A model generated the notes under the pieces. That model was not told where the DNA came from, made no database searches, and saw nothing but the letters and a program-made list of their open reading frames with translations. Position numbers and translations under genes: made by a program. This document shows positions 7,720 through 17,317 of a stretch of 59,736 nt of DNA, piece by piece (position 1 is the first letter of the stretch; each line of letters begins with the position of its first letter). The stretch comes from Candidatus Rifleibacteriota bacterium (GTDB lineage Bacteria; Riflebacteria; Ozemobacteria; Ozemobacterales; Ozemobacteraceae), in NCBI GenBank assembly GCA_029564115.1, contig JAKQQP010000026.1, positions 1 to 59,736 on the forward strand, given 5' to 3'.

Positions 7720-9560
7720 ACGAAAGCGGTCTGAGCAAAAAACGATTATTGATAATCATTATGGCTTTTCTCGGCGGGCTTGCCGTCGGCTTTGTGTTTT
7801 TTGCCGTGCCTGGCCAGCAGGTTACAGAGAATTTAACGCAAACGGTCCCTCAAACCTGGACCTGCTCGATGCACCCTGAGATAAGACAGCCCAAGCCAGG
7901 AAAATGCCCAAAATGTTTTATGGATCTCATTCCGCTGAAAGAAGATGCGTTTTCTTCGAATCCGCGTGAATTGAAACTGTCCGAGGCGGCAAAGAAGCTG
8001 GCACAGGTTAAAACCGCAACGGTTTATTCAGGGCCTGCTACCAGAACACTTCGGCTGCCGGGCACTCTGCAGCTCGATGAAACAAGACTGCGCCATGTCA
8101 CTGCCTGGGTCGCCGGCAGAATAGACAAGCTTTACGTGAACTATACCGGTATTCCGGTCAAGCTTAATGACCACATGGCAGAGTTTTACAGTCCTGATCT
8201 GATTGCTGCCCAGGAAGAGCTGCGTCGAACCGTGGGCAACGAGTCATTACATCTTGCTGTAACCGAGCGCCTGTTGCGCTGGGGTATTTCACCTCAGCAG
8301 ATCGAACAGTTCATCTCAGCGCCGGCAGCGAAAGATCTCGTGACTATCAATTCACCATCTGCGGGAATTATCATCGAACAGGCAGCCAAGGAGGGCATGT
8401 ATGTGAGCCAGGGTACCCGCCTGTTTTCGATTGCCGATATGAGTCGGCTGTGGCTGATAGCCTCGGTTTATGAACGTGACATTCAGTGGCTGCGCTATGG
8501 ACAGAAGGTCAGCTGTGAATTCGAAGCATATCCCGGTCGGATTTTTCCGGGAAATATCTCTTTCATCTCCCCGGTTCTGCAGACCAGCTCACGCACAGTC
8601 GATGCCAGAATAAATATTGATAATGCCGAAGGTCTTTTGAAACCAGGTATGTTCGGCCGTATCACCATCAAAGTTTCACTGGGAAACAAAGGCGAAGTCA
8701 TCGACCCGGCTTTGTCCGGCAAGTGGATATCACCCATGCACCCTGAAGTGATCAAAGACGGCCCAGGAAAATGCGATGTCTGCGGCATGGATCTGGTGCC
8801 TGTAGAAAGTCTTGGCATAAACACCAGCACCGACGCGGGTCTGCCTTTGCTGGTGCCAGAAACCGCAGTGCTCTGGAGCGGGCCGCGATCGATCGTCTTT
8901 CGTAAAACAGCTGATGCCGAAAATCTCTATGAAACAATTGAAGTCGTGGTTGGCCCACACGTCGATAACGGTTATCTAGTGTTCTCAGGGCTGGAAGCCG
9001 GTGACGAAGTCGTTGTCGAAGGTGGTTTCAAGCTCGATTCTGAGCAACAGATCCGCGCTGGCATGAGTATGATGAGCCCACATCGTGATCTTACTCAGCC
9101 GCCGGAAAAAGAGAGCCTCTCGCCCGAGGCCGTCACTGCAGTAGAAGAGTTGCTCAAACCATGCCTGGAAATAGCCAGCCTGCTGGCCCAGGATCAACTT
9201 CCGAGCCAGGCAGCTCACCATGCTCACGAACGATTGAGCGGCCTCAAGAACATGAACAGCCCGTCTTTGCAGACAATTGCAGACAGAATGATGCCGGTTC
9301 TGATGAAAATGGCAGGTGAAAAGGATATTATCAGAGCCCGAGAGCAGCTGAATGAGCTGACACCATCGATCAGAGAGCTTGTCGTTCTGGCCGACAGCAG
9401 TCTGAGCTTCGCCATTCACGAAGACTTCTGTCCGATGGCCTTTGACAATAAGGGAGCGATCTGGTTTCAGCAGGCTTCTGAGCTGGCTAATCCATATTTC
9501 GGTGCAATGATGCTGCGTTGTGGTGAAACGAGGAAAGTCTGGAGCAAGGGTGCAAAATGA
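7716..9560 (+). CDS. RND periplasmic adaptor (CusB-like) with two HMBDs and DUF3347
   Basis: This 614-aa membrane-fusion protein links the inner-membrane RND pump to TolC. After one N-terminal membrane segment (residues about 11-30) comes a heavy-metal-binding domain WTCSMHPEIRQPKPGKCPKC. Then follow the barrel, lipoyl and hairpin parts (VAGRIDKLYVNYTGIPVKLN), and a second metal-binding domain WISPMHPEVIKDGPGKCDVC at about residue 337. The C-terminal 130 residues look like a DUF3347 domain (CPMAFDNKGAIWFQQASELA, then NPYFGAMMLRCG). CusB alone is about 400 aa, so this is an expanded adaptor with three possible metal-contact modules. Coupled to both neighbours by 4-bp overlaps. Confidence 0.92.
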   Translation: MNESGLSKKRLLIIIMAFLGGLAVGFVFFAVPGQQVTENLTQTVPQTWTCSMHPEIRQPKPGKCPKCFMDLIPLKEDAFSSNPRELKLSEAAKKLAQVKTATVYSGPATRTLRLPGTLQLDETRLRHVTAWVAGRIDKLYVNYTGIPVKLNDHMAEFYSPDLIAAQEELRRTVGNESLHLAVTERLLRWGISPQQIEQFISAPAAKDLVTINSPSAGIIIEQAAKEGMYVSQGTRLFSIADMSRLWLIASVYERDIQWLRYGQKVSCEFEAYPGRIFPGNISFISPVLQTSSRTVDARINIDNAEGLLKPGMFGRITIKVSLGNKGEVIDPALSGKWISPMHPEVIKDGPGKCDVCGMDLVPVESLGINTSTDAGLPLLVPETAVLWSGPRSIVFRKTADAENLYETIEVVVGPHVDNGYLVFSGLEAGDEVVVEGGFKLDSEQQIRAGMSMMSPHRDLTQPPEKESLSPEAVTAVEELLKPCLEIASLLAQDQLPSQAAHHAHERLSGLKNMNSPSLQTIADRMMPVLMKMAGEKDIIRAREQLNELTPSIRELVVLADSSLSFAIHEDFCPMAFDNKGAIWFQQASELANPYFGAMMLRCGETRKVWSKGAK

Positions 9561-12500
9561 TGAACGCAATTATCCGCTTTTTTCTAGAAAAACGCGTTAT
9601 AGCTGCAATTTTACTGGTAATTCTAGCCGGCTACGGTCTTTCGGTCATTCCTTTCGATCTCAAAACCGGTATTATCAGAGATCCGGTTGCCGTCGATGCC
9701 ATTCCTGACATTGGCGAAAACCAGCAGATCGTATTCGTCGCCTGGCCAGGCCGCTCGCCACGTGATGTTGACAACCAGATAACCTATCCGCTCACCGTCA
9801 ATCTGATGGGTATTCCCGGTGTTGCCACCATTCGATCGACATCCATGTTTGGGTTTGCATCGATATACATCATTTTCGATGAGAAAGTCGATTTTTACTG
9901 GTCAAGGTCGCGAATTATCGAAAAACTCGCTTCCATCCGGGGTATTCTTCCCGATGGCGTGAACCCGGTATTGGGACCCGACGCCACCGCGCTTGGGCAG
10001 GTCTTCTGGTATACGGTAGAGGGCGATGGCTTCGACCCGCACGAACTAAGAAGCATTCAGGACTGGAACATAAAATACGCACTGCAGTCGGTGCCCGGAG
10101 TCGCTGAAGTAAGCTCTGTCGGCGGCATGGTGCGCGAATATCAGATAGATATCGACCCCGAAACCTTGCGAATTTATAACATTACCATCCCTGAACTGGT
10201 AAAGACCGTCAAGGAAAGTAATCTCGATGTTGGTGCCGGAACGATTGAAATCAACCGTGCTGAATACGTGATTCGCGGTATTGGCTTTATAAAGTCGATC
10301 GAAGACTTAAAGAACGCCGTAATCAAGTCGGTCAACGGTGTTGGCATCACCATCGGCAATATTGCCCGGGTTAGCTCTGGGCCTGCTCTGCGCCGAGGAG
10401 CACTCGACAAAGAAGGTGCTGAAGTTGTTGGCGGTGTCGTTGTCACCAGGTTTGGCGCCAATCCGCTTGAAGTTATCGGTCACGTCAAGGCCAAAATTGC
10501 AGAAATAGCACCGGGCCTGCCGACGCGCTCGCTGCCCGGCGGTTCGCTGAGCCAGGTAAAAATTGTGCCTTTCTACGACCGGACAAAATTAATCGGTGAA
10601 ACACTCGACACTCTTCAGGACGCCCTGTCACAACAAATAACCATTACCATCATGGTTGTCATCGTCATGCTGCTGCACCTGAGTTCAAGCATGCTCATTT
10701 CGGGTCTGCTGCCGCTGGCTGTGCTGATGACCTTCATCGCCATGAAGGTATTCGGAATCGGGGCCAATCTGATGTCTCTCGCCGGTATTGCAATTGCCAT
10801 TGGAACTATGGTCGACATGGGAATAATTCTTTGCGAGAACATCATTTCGCACCTCGATAAAGATTCGCAAACAGAAACGCCGGTTAAAGAATCGATCTAC
10901 AATGCCGCTACCGAAGTCGGGTCTGCTGTCATTACCGCAGTATCGACTACGGTAGTCAGTTTTTTGCCAGTATTTGCGATGACGGGAGCTGAAGGCAAGC
11001 TGTTTTCGCCCCTGGCCTGGACAAAAACCTTTGCTTTAATTTCGTCGCTTTTTATCGCTTTGATTCTGATTCCGGTCGCAGCCACCATCATTTTCAGAAA
11101 TTCGCGAAGTACTTATGACACGAGGTTTGTAGCTCTCTCTCTTGCAGGTATCGTAACAGTGTTTTTTCTGCCGGTGCCGGGCCTTATTTTGCTGATCACC
11201 GGCCTTGTCGGAGTTTTCTGGCAGAAATTTCCGCCTGTTTTTCGTGCCCAGGCCGAACGTTGGGGGCCATTGCTTTTTGCCGCCGCCGCCGCCATCTACC
11301 TGACCAGAATCTGGATGCCACTTGGTTATGGGCGCGGTTTTTTGCTTAATCTGTTCGCGGTTGTGGCAACTTCAGGAGCTTTGCTTTTTGGTTTCAGGCT
11401 GTTTTTGAATCATTATGGCAGCATGCTCGGCTGGTTTCTCGAACACAAAAAAACCTTCTTGACAGTCCCCCTGCTGATCCTGGTTTTTGGCCTGCACGTC
11501 TGGCTTGGCTTCGAAAAGGTAAACGCCTTTGTTCCTTACCTTGTCAGCAAAGTCGGTATCGAGCCTACAATAGTCACACACACCCGCCTATGGCAGGCAG
11601 GTGTTCACGCTTTTCCCGGTCTTGGGCGAGAATTCATGCCACCGCTCGATGAAGGCAGCTTTCTGCTGATGCCGACAACCATGCCGCATGCAAGCCTGGC
11701 AGAGTGTCTCGACGTGCTTCGCAAGCAAGATATGGCGATCAGAGCGATTCCTGAAGTAGAATCCGTGGTCGGCAAGATCGGCAGAGTCGAATCACCTCTC
11801 GATCCAGCACCCATTTCGATGATCGAAACGGTCATTTCTTATGTTGCCGAGTATTCTGAACCTGACCCGGAAACCGGCAAAAGAAAAAGACAATGGCGCG
11901 ATCACATCAAAAGCCCAAACGACATCTGGGATGAAATAGTCGAAGTCAGCGCCGTACCTGGCACAACCTCAGCTCCGAGGCTGCAGCCGATCGCCGCTCG
12001 ACTGGTTATGCTGCAAACCGGAATCAGAGCCCCGATGGGCATTCAGATAACCGGGCCAGATACCGAAACGGTAGAGGAATTCGGTTTTGCTCTGGAAAAA
12101 GAGCTCAAACAGATTCGTGGAGTCGATGCAAACACGGTTAGCGCAGACAGAATCGTTGGCAAACCTTATATCGAAATCGAAATAGATCGACCGGCGGCAG
12201 CTCGCTATGGCATCAAGGTAACCGATCTGCAGAATGTCATCGAAATCGCACTGGGCGGCAAAACTCTCTCACAGACAGTTGAAGGTCGTGAACGCTACGG
12301 CATCCGGCTGCGCTTCGCCCGCGAGCTTCGCGACAGCCCCGAACTGATCAAAAACATTCCGGTTGCCACGCCAGACAGAAAGTTCATCCCGCTGGGAGAC
12401 CTGGCCAGAATAGCATTCGTTCGAGGGCCACAGGCTCTCAAGAGCGAAAATTCCTTTCCGGTCGGTTACGTGATTTTCGACAAATTACCTGAATTTGCCG

Positions 12501-13222
12501 AAACAGACGTAGTCGAAAACGCTTTTGCGGTTCTGAACGAAAAGATAAAGGCTGGAACCCTTAAGCTTCCTGCCAATACCAGCTTCAAATTCATCGGTAA
12601 CTATCAAAATCAGGTCAGATCCGAAAAAAGACTAATGGTAGTTCTTCCGCTAAGTCTATTATTGATTTTTTTGATTCTATATCTTGAATTTTCGTCAGTT
12701 GCGGTGACTTTTCTGGTTTTTGCCGGCATCGGTATTGCGTGGGCCGGCGGTTTTATAATGATCTGGCTCTACTCGCAAAGCTGGTTTCTCAATTTTTCCA
12801 TTTTCGGCATTCACTTTCGAGAGTTGCTCAACATCGGGCCGATGAACCTGTCTATTGCAGTCTGGGTCGGCTTTATCGCTCTTTTTGGCATTGCCAGTGA
12901 TGATGGCGTGGTCATGGCCTCATATCTCGAAGAAAGCTTTCGCAAGCATGACCCGGAAAATGTTAAAGAAATCCGGGCGGCGGTTCTGGCTGCAGGTATC
13001 AAAAGAATCAGGCCATGCCTGATGACGACTGCCACGACAATACTGGCTTTGCTGCCCGTATTGACTTCGACCGGTCGCGGTGCAGACGTGATGATTCCGA
13101 TGGCCATACCAACCTTTGGGGGTATGTGTATCGAATTGTTGACTTTGTTTGTGGTTCCTGTCGGTTACTGCTGGTTCAGAGAGCTGCAAATAAATCTCCG
13201 TGACCTCAAGAAAAGCGACTGA
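9557..13222 (+). CDS. Heavy-metal efflux RND pump, CusA/CzcA type, enlarged
   Basis: This 1221-aa inner-membrane proton-driven pump exports metal ions, probably Cu(I)/Ag(I) given the neighbours. Typical HME-RND blocks are visible: FVAWPGRSPRDVDNQITYPL near residue 60, IPGVATIRSTSMFGFASIYI, and the proton-relay helix GTMVDMGIILCENI. Near the C-terminus are GIASDDGVVMASYLEES and RPCLMTTATTILALLPVLTS. CusA has about 1050 residues. The excess sits after the first six membrane segments, where additional hydrophobic stretches (around residues 515-650) suggest extra transmembrane helices before GREFMPPLDEGSFLLMPTTM. It is the last gene of the operon. Confidence 0.95.
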   Translation: MMNAIIRFFLEKRVIAAILLVILAGYGLSVIPFDLKTGIIRDPVAVDAIPDIGENQQIVFVAWPGRSPRDVDNQITYPLTVNLMGIPGVATIRSTSMFGFASIYIIFDEKVDFYWSRSRIIEKLASIRGILPDGVNPVLGPDATALGQVFWYTVEGDGFDPHELRSIQDWNIKYALQSVPGVAEVSSVGGMVREYQIDIDPETLRIYNITIPELVKTVKESNLDVGAGTIEINRAEYVIRGIGFIKSIEDLKNAVIKSVNGVGITIGNIARVSSGPALRRGALDKEGAEVVGGVVVTRFGANPLEVIGHVKAKIAEIAPGLPTRSLPGGSLSQVKIVPFYDRTKLIGETLDTLQDALSQQITITIMVVIVMLLHLSSSMLISGLLPLAVLMTFIAMKVFGIGANLMSLAGIAIAIGTMVDMGIILCENIISHLDKDSQTETPVKESIYNAATEVGSAVITAVSTTVVSFLPVFAMTGAEGKLFSPLAWTKTFALISSLFIALILIPVAATIIFRNSRSTYDTRFVALSLAGIVTVFFLPVPGLILLITGLVGVFWQKFPPVFRAQAERWGPLLFAAAAAIYLTRIWMPLGYGRGFLLNLFAVVATSGALLFGFRLFLNHYGSMLGWFLEHKKTFLTVPLLILVFGLHVWLGFEKVNAFVPYLVSKVGIEPTIVTHTRLWQAGVHAFPGLGREFMPPLDEGSFLLMPTTMPHASLAECLDVLRKQDMAIRAIPEVESVVGKIGRVESPLDPAPISMIETVISYVAEYSEPDPETGKRKRQWRDHIKSPNDIWDEIVEVSAVPGTTSAPRLQPIAARLVMLQTGIRAPMGIQITGPDTETVEEFGFALEKELKQIRGVDANTVSADRIVGKPYIEIEIDRPAAARYGIKVTDLQNVIEIALGGKTLSQTVEGRERYGIRLRFARELRDSPELIKNIPVATPDRKFIPLGDLARIAFVRGPQALKSENSFPVGYVIFDKLPEFAETDVVENAFAVLNEKIKAGTLKLPANTSFKFIGNYQNQVRSEKRLMVVLPLSLLLIFLILYLEFSSVAVTFLVFAGIGIAWAGGFIMIWLYSQSWFLNFSIFGIHFRELLNIGPMNLSIAVWVGFIALFGIASDDGVVMASYLEESFRKHDPENVKEIRAAVLAAGIKRIRPCLMTTATTILALLPVLTSTGRGADVMIPMAIPTFGGMCIELLTLFVVPVGYCWFRELQINLRDLKKSD

Positions 13223-13272
13223 CAATGATTGAACTGCAATCGATTTTCGAGCCGGCAGAAGCTTAACGGCGC

Positions 13273-13289
13273 ATCTGCCAGTTGCAGAT
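13273..13289 (+). terminator. Weak hairpin after efflux operon
   Basis: ATCTGC-CAGTT-GCAGAT forms a 6-bp stem followed by a short, interrupted T stretch. It could terminate the efflux operon, but the stem is small and the T-run is poor. Confidence 0.25.
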
Positions 13290-13419
13290 ATCATTTTCAG
13301 CGAAAGAAAGAAAAACACATCTGAATTTGTGAGTATTTTCACAGCTACCCAGCCAATATCTTGGGAGCCAGAGGCAGCATGCCTTTAAGAAGCGGTTTTG
13401 CAAACCTTGATAAAAGGGG

Positions 13420-13448
13420 TTGCCTATAATTGCCGGCGGCGTTATACT
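13420..13448 (+). promoter_or_regulatory. Candidate promoter of one-carbon/glycine operon
   Basis: TTGCCT (13420-13425), 17 nt, TATACT (13443-13448) precede folD by about 30 nt. A second -10-like TATAAT lies at 13424-13429. No glycine riboswitch could be recognised between the efflux operon and folD. Confidence 0.4.
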
Positions 13449-13479
13449 CGCCCTGAAATCAATTAAACAGGAGCCAGAT

Positions 13480-14346
13480 TTGACTACTGTAATCGACGGA
13501 AAACAGCTTTCGGAACAGATTAGAGCCGAAATAGCGGCTGAAGTAAAAACTATCGTTGCCGCCGGGAAACTGCCTCCCGGTCTCGCAGTCGTAGTGGTCG
13601 GAGACGACAAGGCCTCACACGTATACGTCGCCTCAAAAAAGAAAGCCTGCGAAGCAGCGGGCTTCTATTCTCGAGAAATCGCCCTTGCCGCCGATACCAC
13701 CCAAACCGACCTGCTTTTTACCATCGAGCAGCTGAACCGCGACGCGCAGATTCACGGCATTCTGCTGCAACTGCCACTGCCGGCCCACCTAGATGAGTTT
13801 GCAGCTTTGCAGGCGATTGACCCACGCAAAGATGTCGACGGTTTTCACCCGACAAATGTTGGTTATTTGAGCCTTGGAGTCGATACTTTCGTTCCATGCA
13901 CGCCTCTCGGGGTAATCGAGATGCTCAAACGTTACAATATCGCAATCGAAGGGAAAAACGCCCTCGTCATCGGCAGATCCAACATAGTCGGCAAGCCGAT
14001 GGCGGCTCTGCTGACCAAAGCCAATGCTACGGTAACCGTTGCCCATTCCCGCAGTCGCGATCTCCCCGGGCTTTGTCGCCAGGCCGACATTCTGGTGGCC
14101 GGCATCGGCAAACCAGAGTTCGTCAAGGGCAGCTGGGTTAAAGAAGGTGCGGTAGTCATTGACGTCGGCACCAACTCGATCGACGACCCTGATTCGCCGC
14201 GTGGTTACCGCCTGGTCGGCGATGTCGAGTATGCAGAAGCAGCAGCACGCGCTTCGGCAATTACCCCTGTACCCGGTGGCGTCGGCCCGATGACTATTGC
14301 CATGCTGCTTTCCAATACTCTCAAATCAAGGCAAAAATTTCCGTAA
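13480..14346 (+). CDS. folD: Methylene-THF dehydrogenase / methenyl-THF cyclohydrolase
   Basis: This 288-aa bifunctional enzyme interconverts 5,10-methylene-, methenyl- and 10-formyl-tetrahydrofolate in the cytosol. The visible family motifs are [20 protein letters not shown] with the catalytic lysine region, [41 protein letters not shown] of the NADP site, and [15 protein letters not shown] use the TTG at 13480: AGGAG lies about 6 nt upstream and the resulting 288 aa is the standard length. The longer frame from 13420 would put the promoter inside the gene. First gene of the glycine/one-carbon operon. Confidence 0.95.
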   Translation: MTTVIDGKQLSEQIRAEIAAEVKTIVAAGKLPPGLAVVVVGDDKASHVYVASKKKACEAAGFYSREIALAADTTQTDLLFTIEQLNRDAQIHGILLQLPLPAHLDEFAALQAIDPRKDVDGFHPTNVGYLSLGVDTFVPCTPLGVIEMLKRYNIAIEGKNALVIGRSNIVGKPMAALLTKANATVTVAHSRSRDLPGLCRQADILVAGIGKPEFVKGSWVKEGAVVIDVGTNSIDDPDSPRGYRLVGDVEYAEAAARASAITPVPGGVGPMTIAMLLSNTLKSRQKFP

Positions 14347-14428
14347 AAAGCTTTGTTGCACACTTTAAAAGTAGTGCCGCCGCAAAGTTGCAGATAAATA
14401 CAACAAGGAATTGAATGGAGAATTAGAC

Positions 14429-15586
14429 GTGGAATTGCTTGACACAATGTTGATGACCCCGGGTCCTGTTCATCTTGATTCAGAAGTGCTTCTGGCCGGT
14501 GCCAGACCGTTGCGCCACCATCGTACCAACGATTTTGCACCTGTTTACAAAGAATGTGTCGATCTGCTGAAAAAATTTTTCGGCACCACCCAGCACCTTT
14601 ACCTGACGACCTCATCAGGCACCGGCGGCATGGAAACAGCTATCGCCAACCTTTTCGACGAAGGCGAAACTGTTCTCACCATTCAGACTGGCGTTTTTGG
14701 CGTGCGTTTCACCCAGATCTGCGAAGCTTTCCGTCTCAAACCGGTAGTATTGAAATGTGAAGACGGCAAAGCAGTAACTGTTGAGCAGATTGAAGAAGCC
14801 CTGAAAAAACACCCGGAAATCAGTGGTGTCACCGTCACTTTCAACGAAACTTCTACCGGTATCTGCAACGATATCAAGGCCATAGGCAACTTCCTCAAAG
14901 ACAAAGGCAAAATTCTGATCGTCGATGGCGTTTCCGGGCTGGGTGCTCTGCCCTACAAAATGGATGAATGGCACGTCGACGTCACGGTATCTGCCTCACA
15001 GAAAGGCTTTCTCGCACCTCCAGGCGTCGGCATGGTCGCTCTTTCTGAAAAAGCCTGGAAAAAAGTCGAAAGCGTCAAATGCCACGGTTATTATTTTGAT
15101 CTCAAGCTTTACAAGCGCGACCAGGAACAGGCGATTCCGGCCTACCCCTGGACTCCAGCCATCAATGTCATGTTTTCACTGCTCGAAGCCCTGCGCAAAA
15201 TTGACCGCATCGGCCTCGACAACTGTATCAAACATTACGGCAAACTGGCCGGCGGTCTGCGCGCAGCTCTCAAGGCTCTCAACCTCAAAATTTTCACCGA
15301 AGAAAAAGCGACTTCCAATGTATTGACCGTTTTCTATGCGCCAGAAGGCGTAGCACCCAAAGATATCGTCGCCGAAATGCGCAATAAATATGGCATTCTC
15401 ATTGCCGGCGGCCAGGAACAGTTCGCTGCCACCCTGCTGCGGATCACCACTATTGGCGCCATTGGCGAGCGCGACCTGCTCGGCACCGTGGCTCTGCTCG
15501 AAATGATTCTCAAGAAAAAAGGTTATCTGAAACAAACCGGCGCCGGCGTTAACGCCATGATGGAATATTTTCTGAAAAACGAGTAA
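14429..15586 (+). CDS. Class V aminotransferase (serine/alanine-glyoxylate type)
   Basis: This 385-aa PLP enzyme belongs to the serine-pyruvate/alanine-glyoxylate aminotransferase group. It starts with MLMTPGPVHLDSEVLLAGAR, then RHHRTNDF. The PLP-binding lysine lies in VTVSASQKGFLAPPGVGM (about residue 197), and the cofactor aspartate in ILIVDGVSGLGALP. I chose the GTG at 14429 because GGAG sits 8 nt upstream; TTG 14411 is an alternative. Placed between folD and fhs in an operon that handles glycine and serine, it probably makes glycine from glyoxylate or removes the amino group of serine or alanine. The exact substrate pair cannot be read from sequence. Confidence 0.88.
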   Translation: MELLDTMLMTPGPVHLDSEVLLAGARPLRHHRTNDFAPVYKECVDLLKKFFGTTQHLYLTTSSGTGGMETAIANLFDEGETVLTIQTGVFGVRFTQICEAFRLKPVVLKCEDGKAVTVEQIEEALKKHPEISGVTVTFNETSTGICNDIKAIGNFLKDKGKILIVDGVSGLGALPYKMDEWHVDVTVSASQKGFLAPPGVGMVALSEKAWKKVESVKCHGYYFDLKLYKRDQEQAIPAYPWTPAINVMFSLLEALRKIDRIGLDNCIKHYGKLAGGLRAALKALNLKIFTEEKATSNVLTVFYAPEGVAPKDIVAEMRNKYGILIAGGQEQFAATLLRITTIGAIGERDLLGTVALLEMILKKKGYLKQTGAGVNAMMEYFLKNE

Positions 15587-15627
15587 GCTGCCGGCATGTT
15601 TCAGTTCATATCAGAAAGGTTTCTGCA

Positions 15628-17298
15628 GTGTCAGATGTAAAAAATTTCGCGATAAAAGAAGAAACCAGACAAATCGAGGTGGTTGGCGCCGAACTGGGCC
15701 TGCTGCCCGAAGAAATAGAGCACTACGGCCACTATAAAGCCAAAGTGGCTTTTTCGACCCGAAACCGTGTTGCCGGCAATCCTGACGGCAAACTCATTCT
15801 GGTCACCGCCATGACTCCTACTCCGGCCGGTGAAGGCAAGACCACGACCTGCATAGGTCTGGCCGACACTTTCAGAGCTATGGGCAGAAAAACCATGCTC
15901 TGCCTGCGAGAGCCTTCTATGGGCCCGGTCTTCGGGGTCAAGGGCGGCGCGACCGGTGGTGGCAAAAGTCAGCTGGTGCCAATGGATGAAATAAACCTGC
16001 ATTTCACCGGCGACATTCACGCAGTAACTTCGGCGCACAACCTGCTGACAGCGCTGGTAGCCAACCACATCCAGCATGGCAACGAGCTGCGCATCGACCC
16101 CAAGTCGACGCCGTTCAAACGGGTCATCGACATGAACGACCGCAGCCTGCGCAATATAGTCACCGGTCTGGGTGGCCCCGCTCACGGGGTTCCGCGCGAA
16201 ACCGGCTTTGACATCACTGCCGCCTCTGAGGTTATGGCTGCGCTCTGCCTGGCTGAAGACCTCAACGACCTCAAAAAACGTCTGGGCAATATCATCATTG
16301 CCTTCAACCTCGATGGCAACCCGGTGTTTGCCCGCGATCTCAAAGCACAGGGCGCCATGTGTGCCGTTCTCAAAGAAGCGATGAAGCCGAATCTGGTTCA
16401 GACAAGGTATTCAACGCCGGTTTTTGTGCATGGCGGGCCATTTGCGAATATCGCTCACGGCTGTAACAGCATGGTCGCCACCAAACTGGCCCTCAAACTT
16501 GCCGATGTGGTCATCACCGAAGCCGGCTTCGCCACCGAACTCGGCGCGGAAAAGTTCTTCGATATCAAGTGCCGCTTCGGCGGTCTCAAACCGGCGGCAG
16601 CAGTCATCGTCGCGACGGTAAGAGCCCTGAAAATGCATGGGGGCGTGCCCAAAACCCAACTCGACACAGAAAATCTAGAAGCACTGCAGAAGGGCTTCGA
16701 AAATCTGGTCAAACATATCGAAAATGTCAGACATTTTGGAGTACCATGCATAGTCGCAGTCAACCGTTTCGGAACCGATACCGAGCAGGAATTGAACTGG
16801 GTTGTATCGGCAGTGCGCGAAAAGGGCGTAACGGCAGTAGTTTCTGACATTTACGGTCAGGGGCCGACCGGCGGCATCGAACTGGCCGAAGCAGTCGAGC
16901 AGACTATCGCGACGCAGAGTAACGAATTCGATTTCCTTTACCCAATCGAAATGCCGCTCATCGAAAAAATCAACGTGATTGCCCGCTGCTGCTATGGCGC
17001 CAAGGGCGTAACGGTGTTGAAAAAAGCCAAAGATGCCATCGATCGTTTCGAGAAGCTCGGCTTCAGAAAAGTGCCGGTGTGCATAGCCAAAACCCAGTCG
17101 TCGCTCTCGGATGAAGCGAATCTTCTGGGGCGACCACGTGATTTTGAAGTTATTATTCGTGAAGCGCGTTTGAGTGCCGGCGCCGGCTTTGTCGTCGCCA
17201 TTGCCGGCGAGATAATGACGATGCCGGGATTGCCCAAAGAGCCTTCGGCACAGAATATCGACGTTGACGAGAACGGTAACATTACCGGGCTATCGTAA
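15628..17298 (+). CDS. fhs: Formate-tetrahydrofolate ligase
   Basis: This 556-aa enzyme joins formate to THF with ATP or, in reverse, makes ATP from 10-formyl-THF. The P-loop region TPTPAGEGKTTTCIGLADTF and the folate region REPSMGPVFGVKGGATGGG are clear, as is LHFTGDIHAVTSAHNLLTAL. Length matches the family (about 555-560 aa). The start is a GTG with AAAGG about 10 nt upstream. With FolD it links methylene-THF from glycine or serine to formate and ATP, or runs the other way for assimilation. Fourth-position genes gcvT and glyA follow closely. Confidence 0.97.
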   Translation: MSDVKNFAIKEETRQIEVVGAELGLLPEEIEHYGHYKAKVAFSTRNRVAGNPDGKLILVTAMTPTPAGEGKTTTCIGLADTFRAMGRKTMLCLREPSMGPVFGVKGGATGGGKSQLVPMDEINLHFTGDIHAVTSAHNLLTALVANHIQHGNELRIDPKSTPFKRVIDMNDRSLRNIVTGLGGPAHGVPRETGFDITAASEVMAALCLAEDLNDLKKRLGNIIIAFNLDGNPVFARDLKAQGAMCAVLKEAMKPNLVQTRYSTPVFVHGGPFANIAHGCNSMVATKLALKLADVVITEAGFATELGAEKFFDIKCRFGGLKPAAAVIVATVRALKMHGGVPKTQLDTENLEALQKGFENLVKHIENVRHFGVPCIVAVNRFGTDTEQELNWVVSAVREKGVTAVVSDIYGQGPTGGIELAEAVEQTIATQSNEFDFLYPIEMPLIEKINVIARCCYGAKGVTVLKKAKDAIDRFEKLGFRKVPVCIAKTQSSLSDEANLLGRPRDFEVIIREARLSAGAGFVVAIAGEIMTMPGLPKEPSAQNIDVDENGNITGLS

Positions 17299-17317
17299 AT
17301 ACAGCAAGGAGAGAATG

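Noticed and set aside
13223..13479. Glycine riboswitch before the glycine operon
   Set aside because: No tandem aptamer pattern or expression platform could be recognised; only promoter-like boxes are present.
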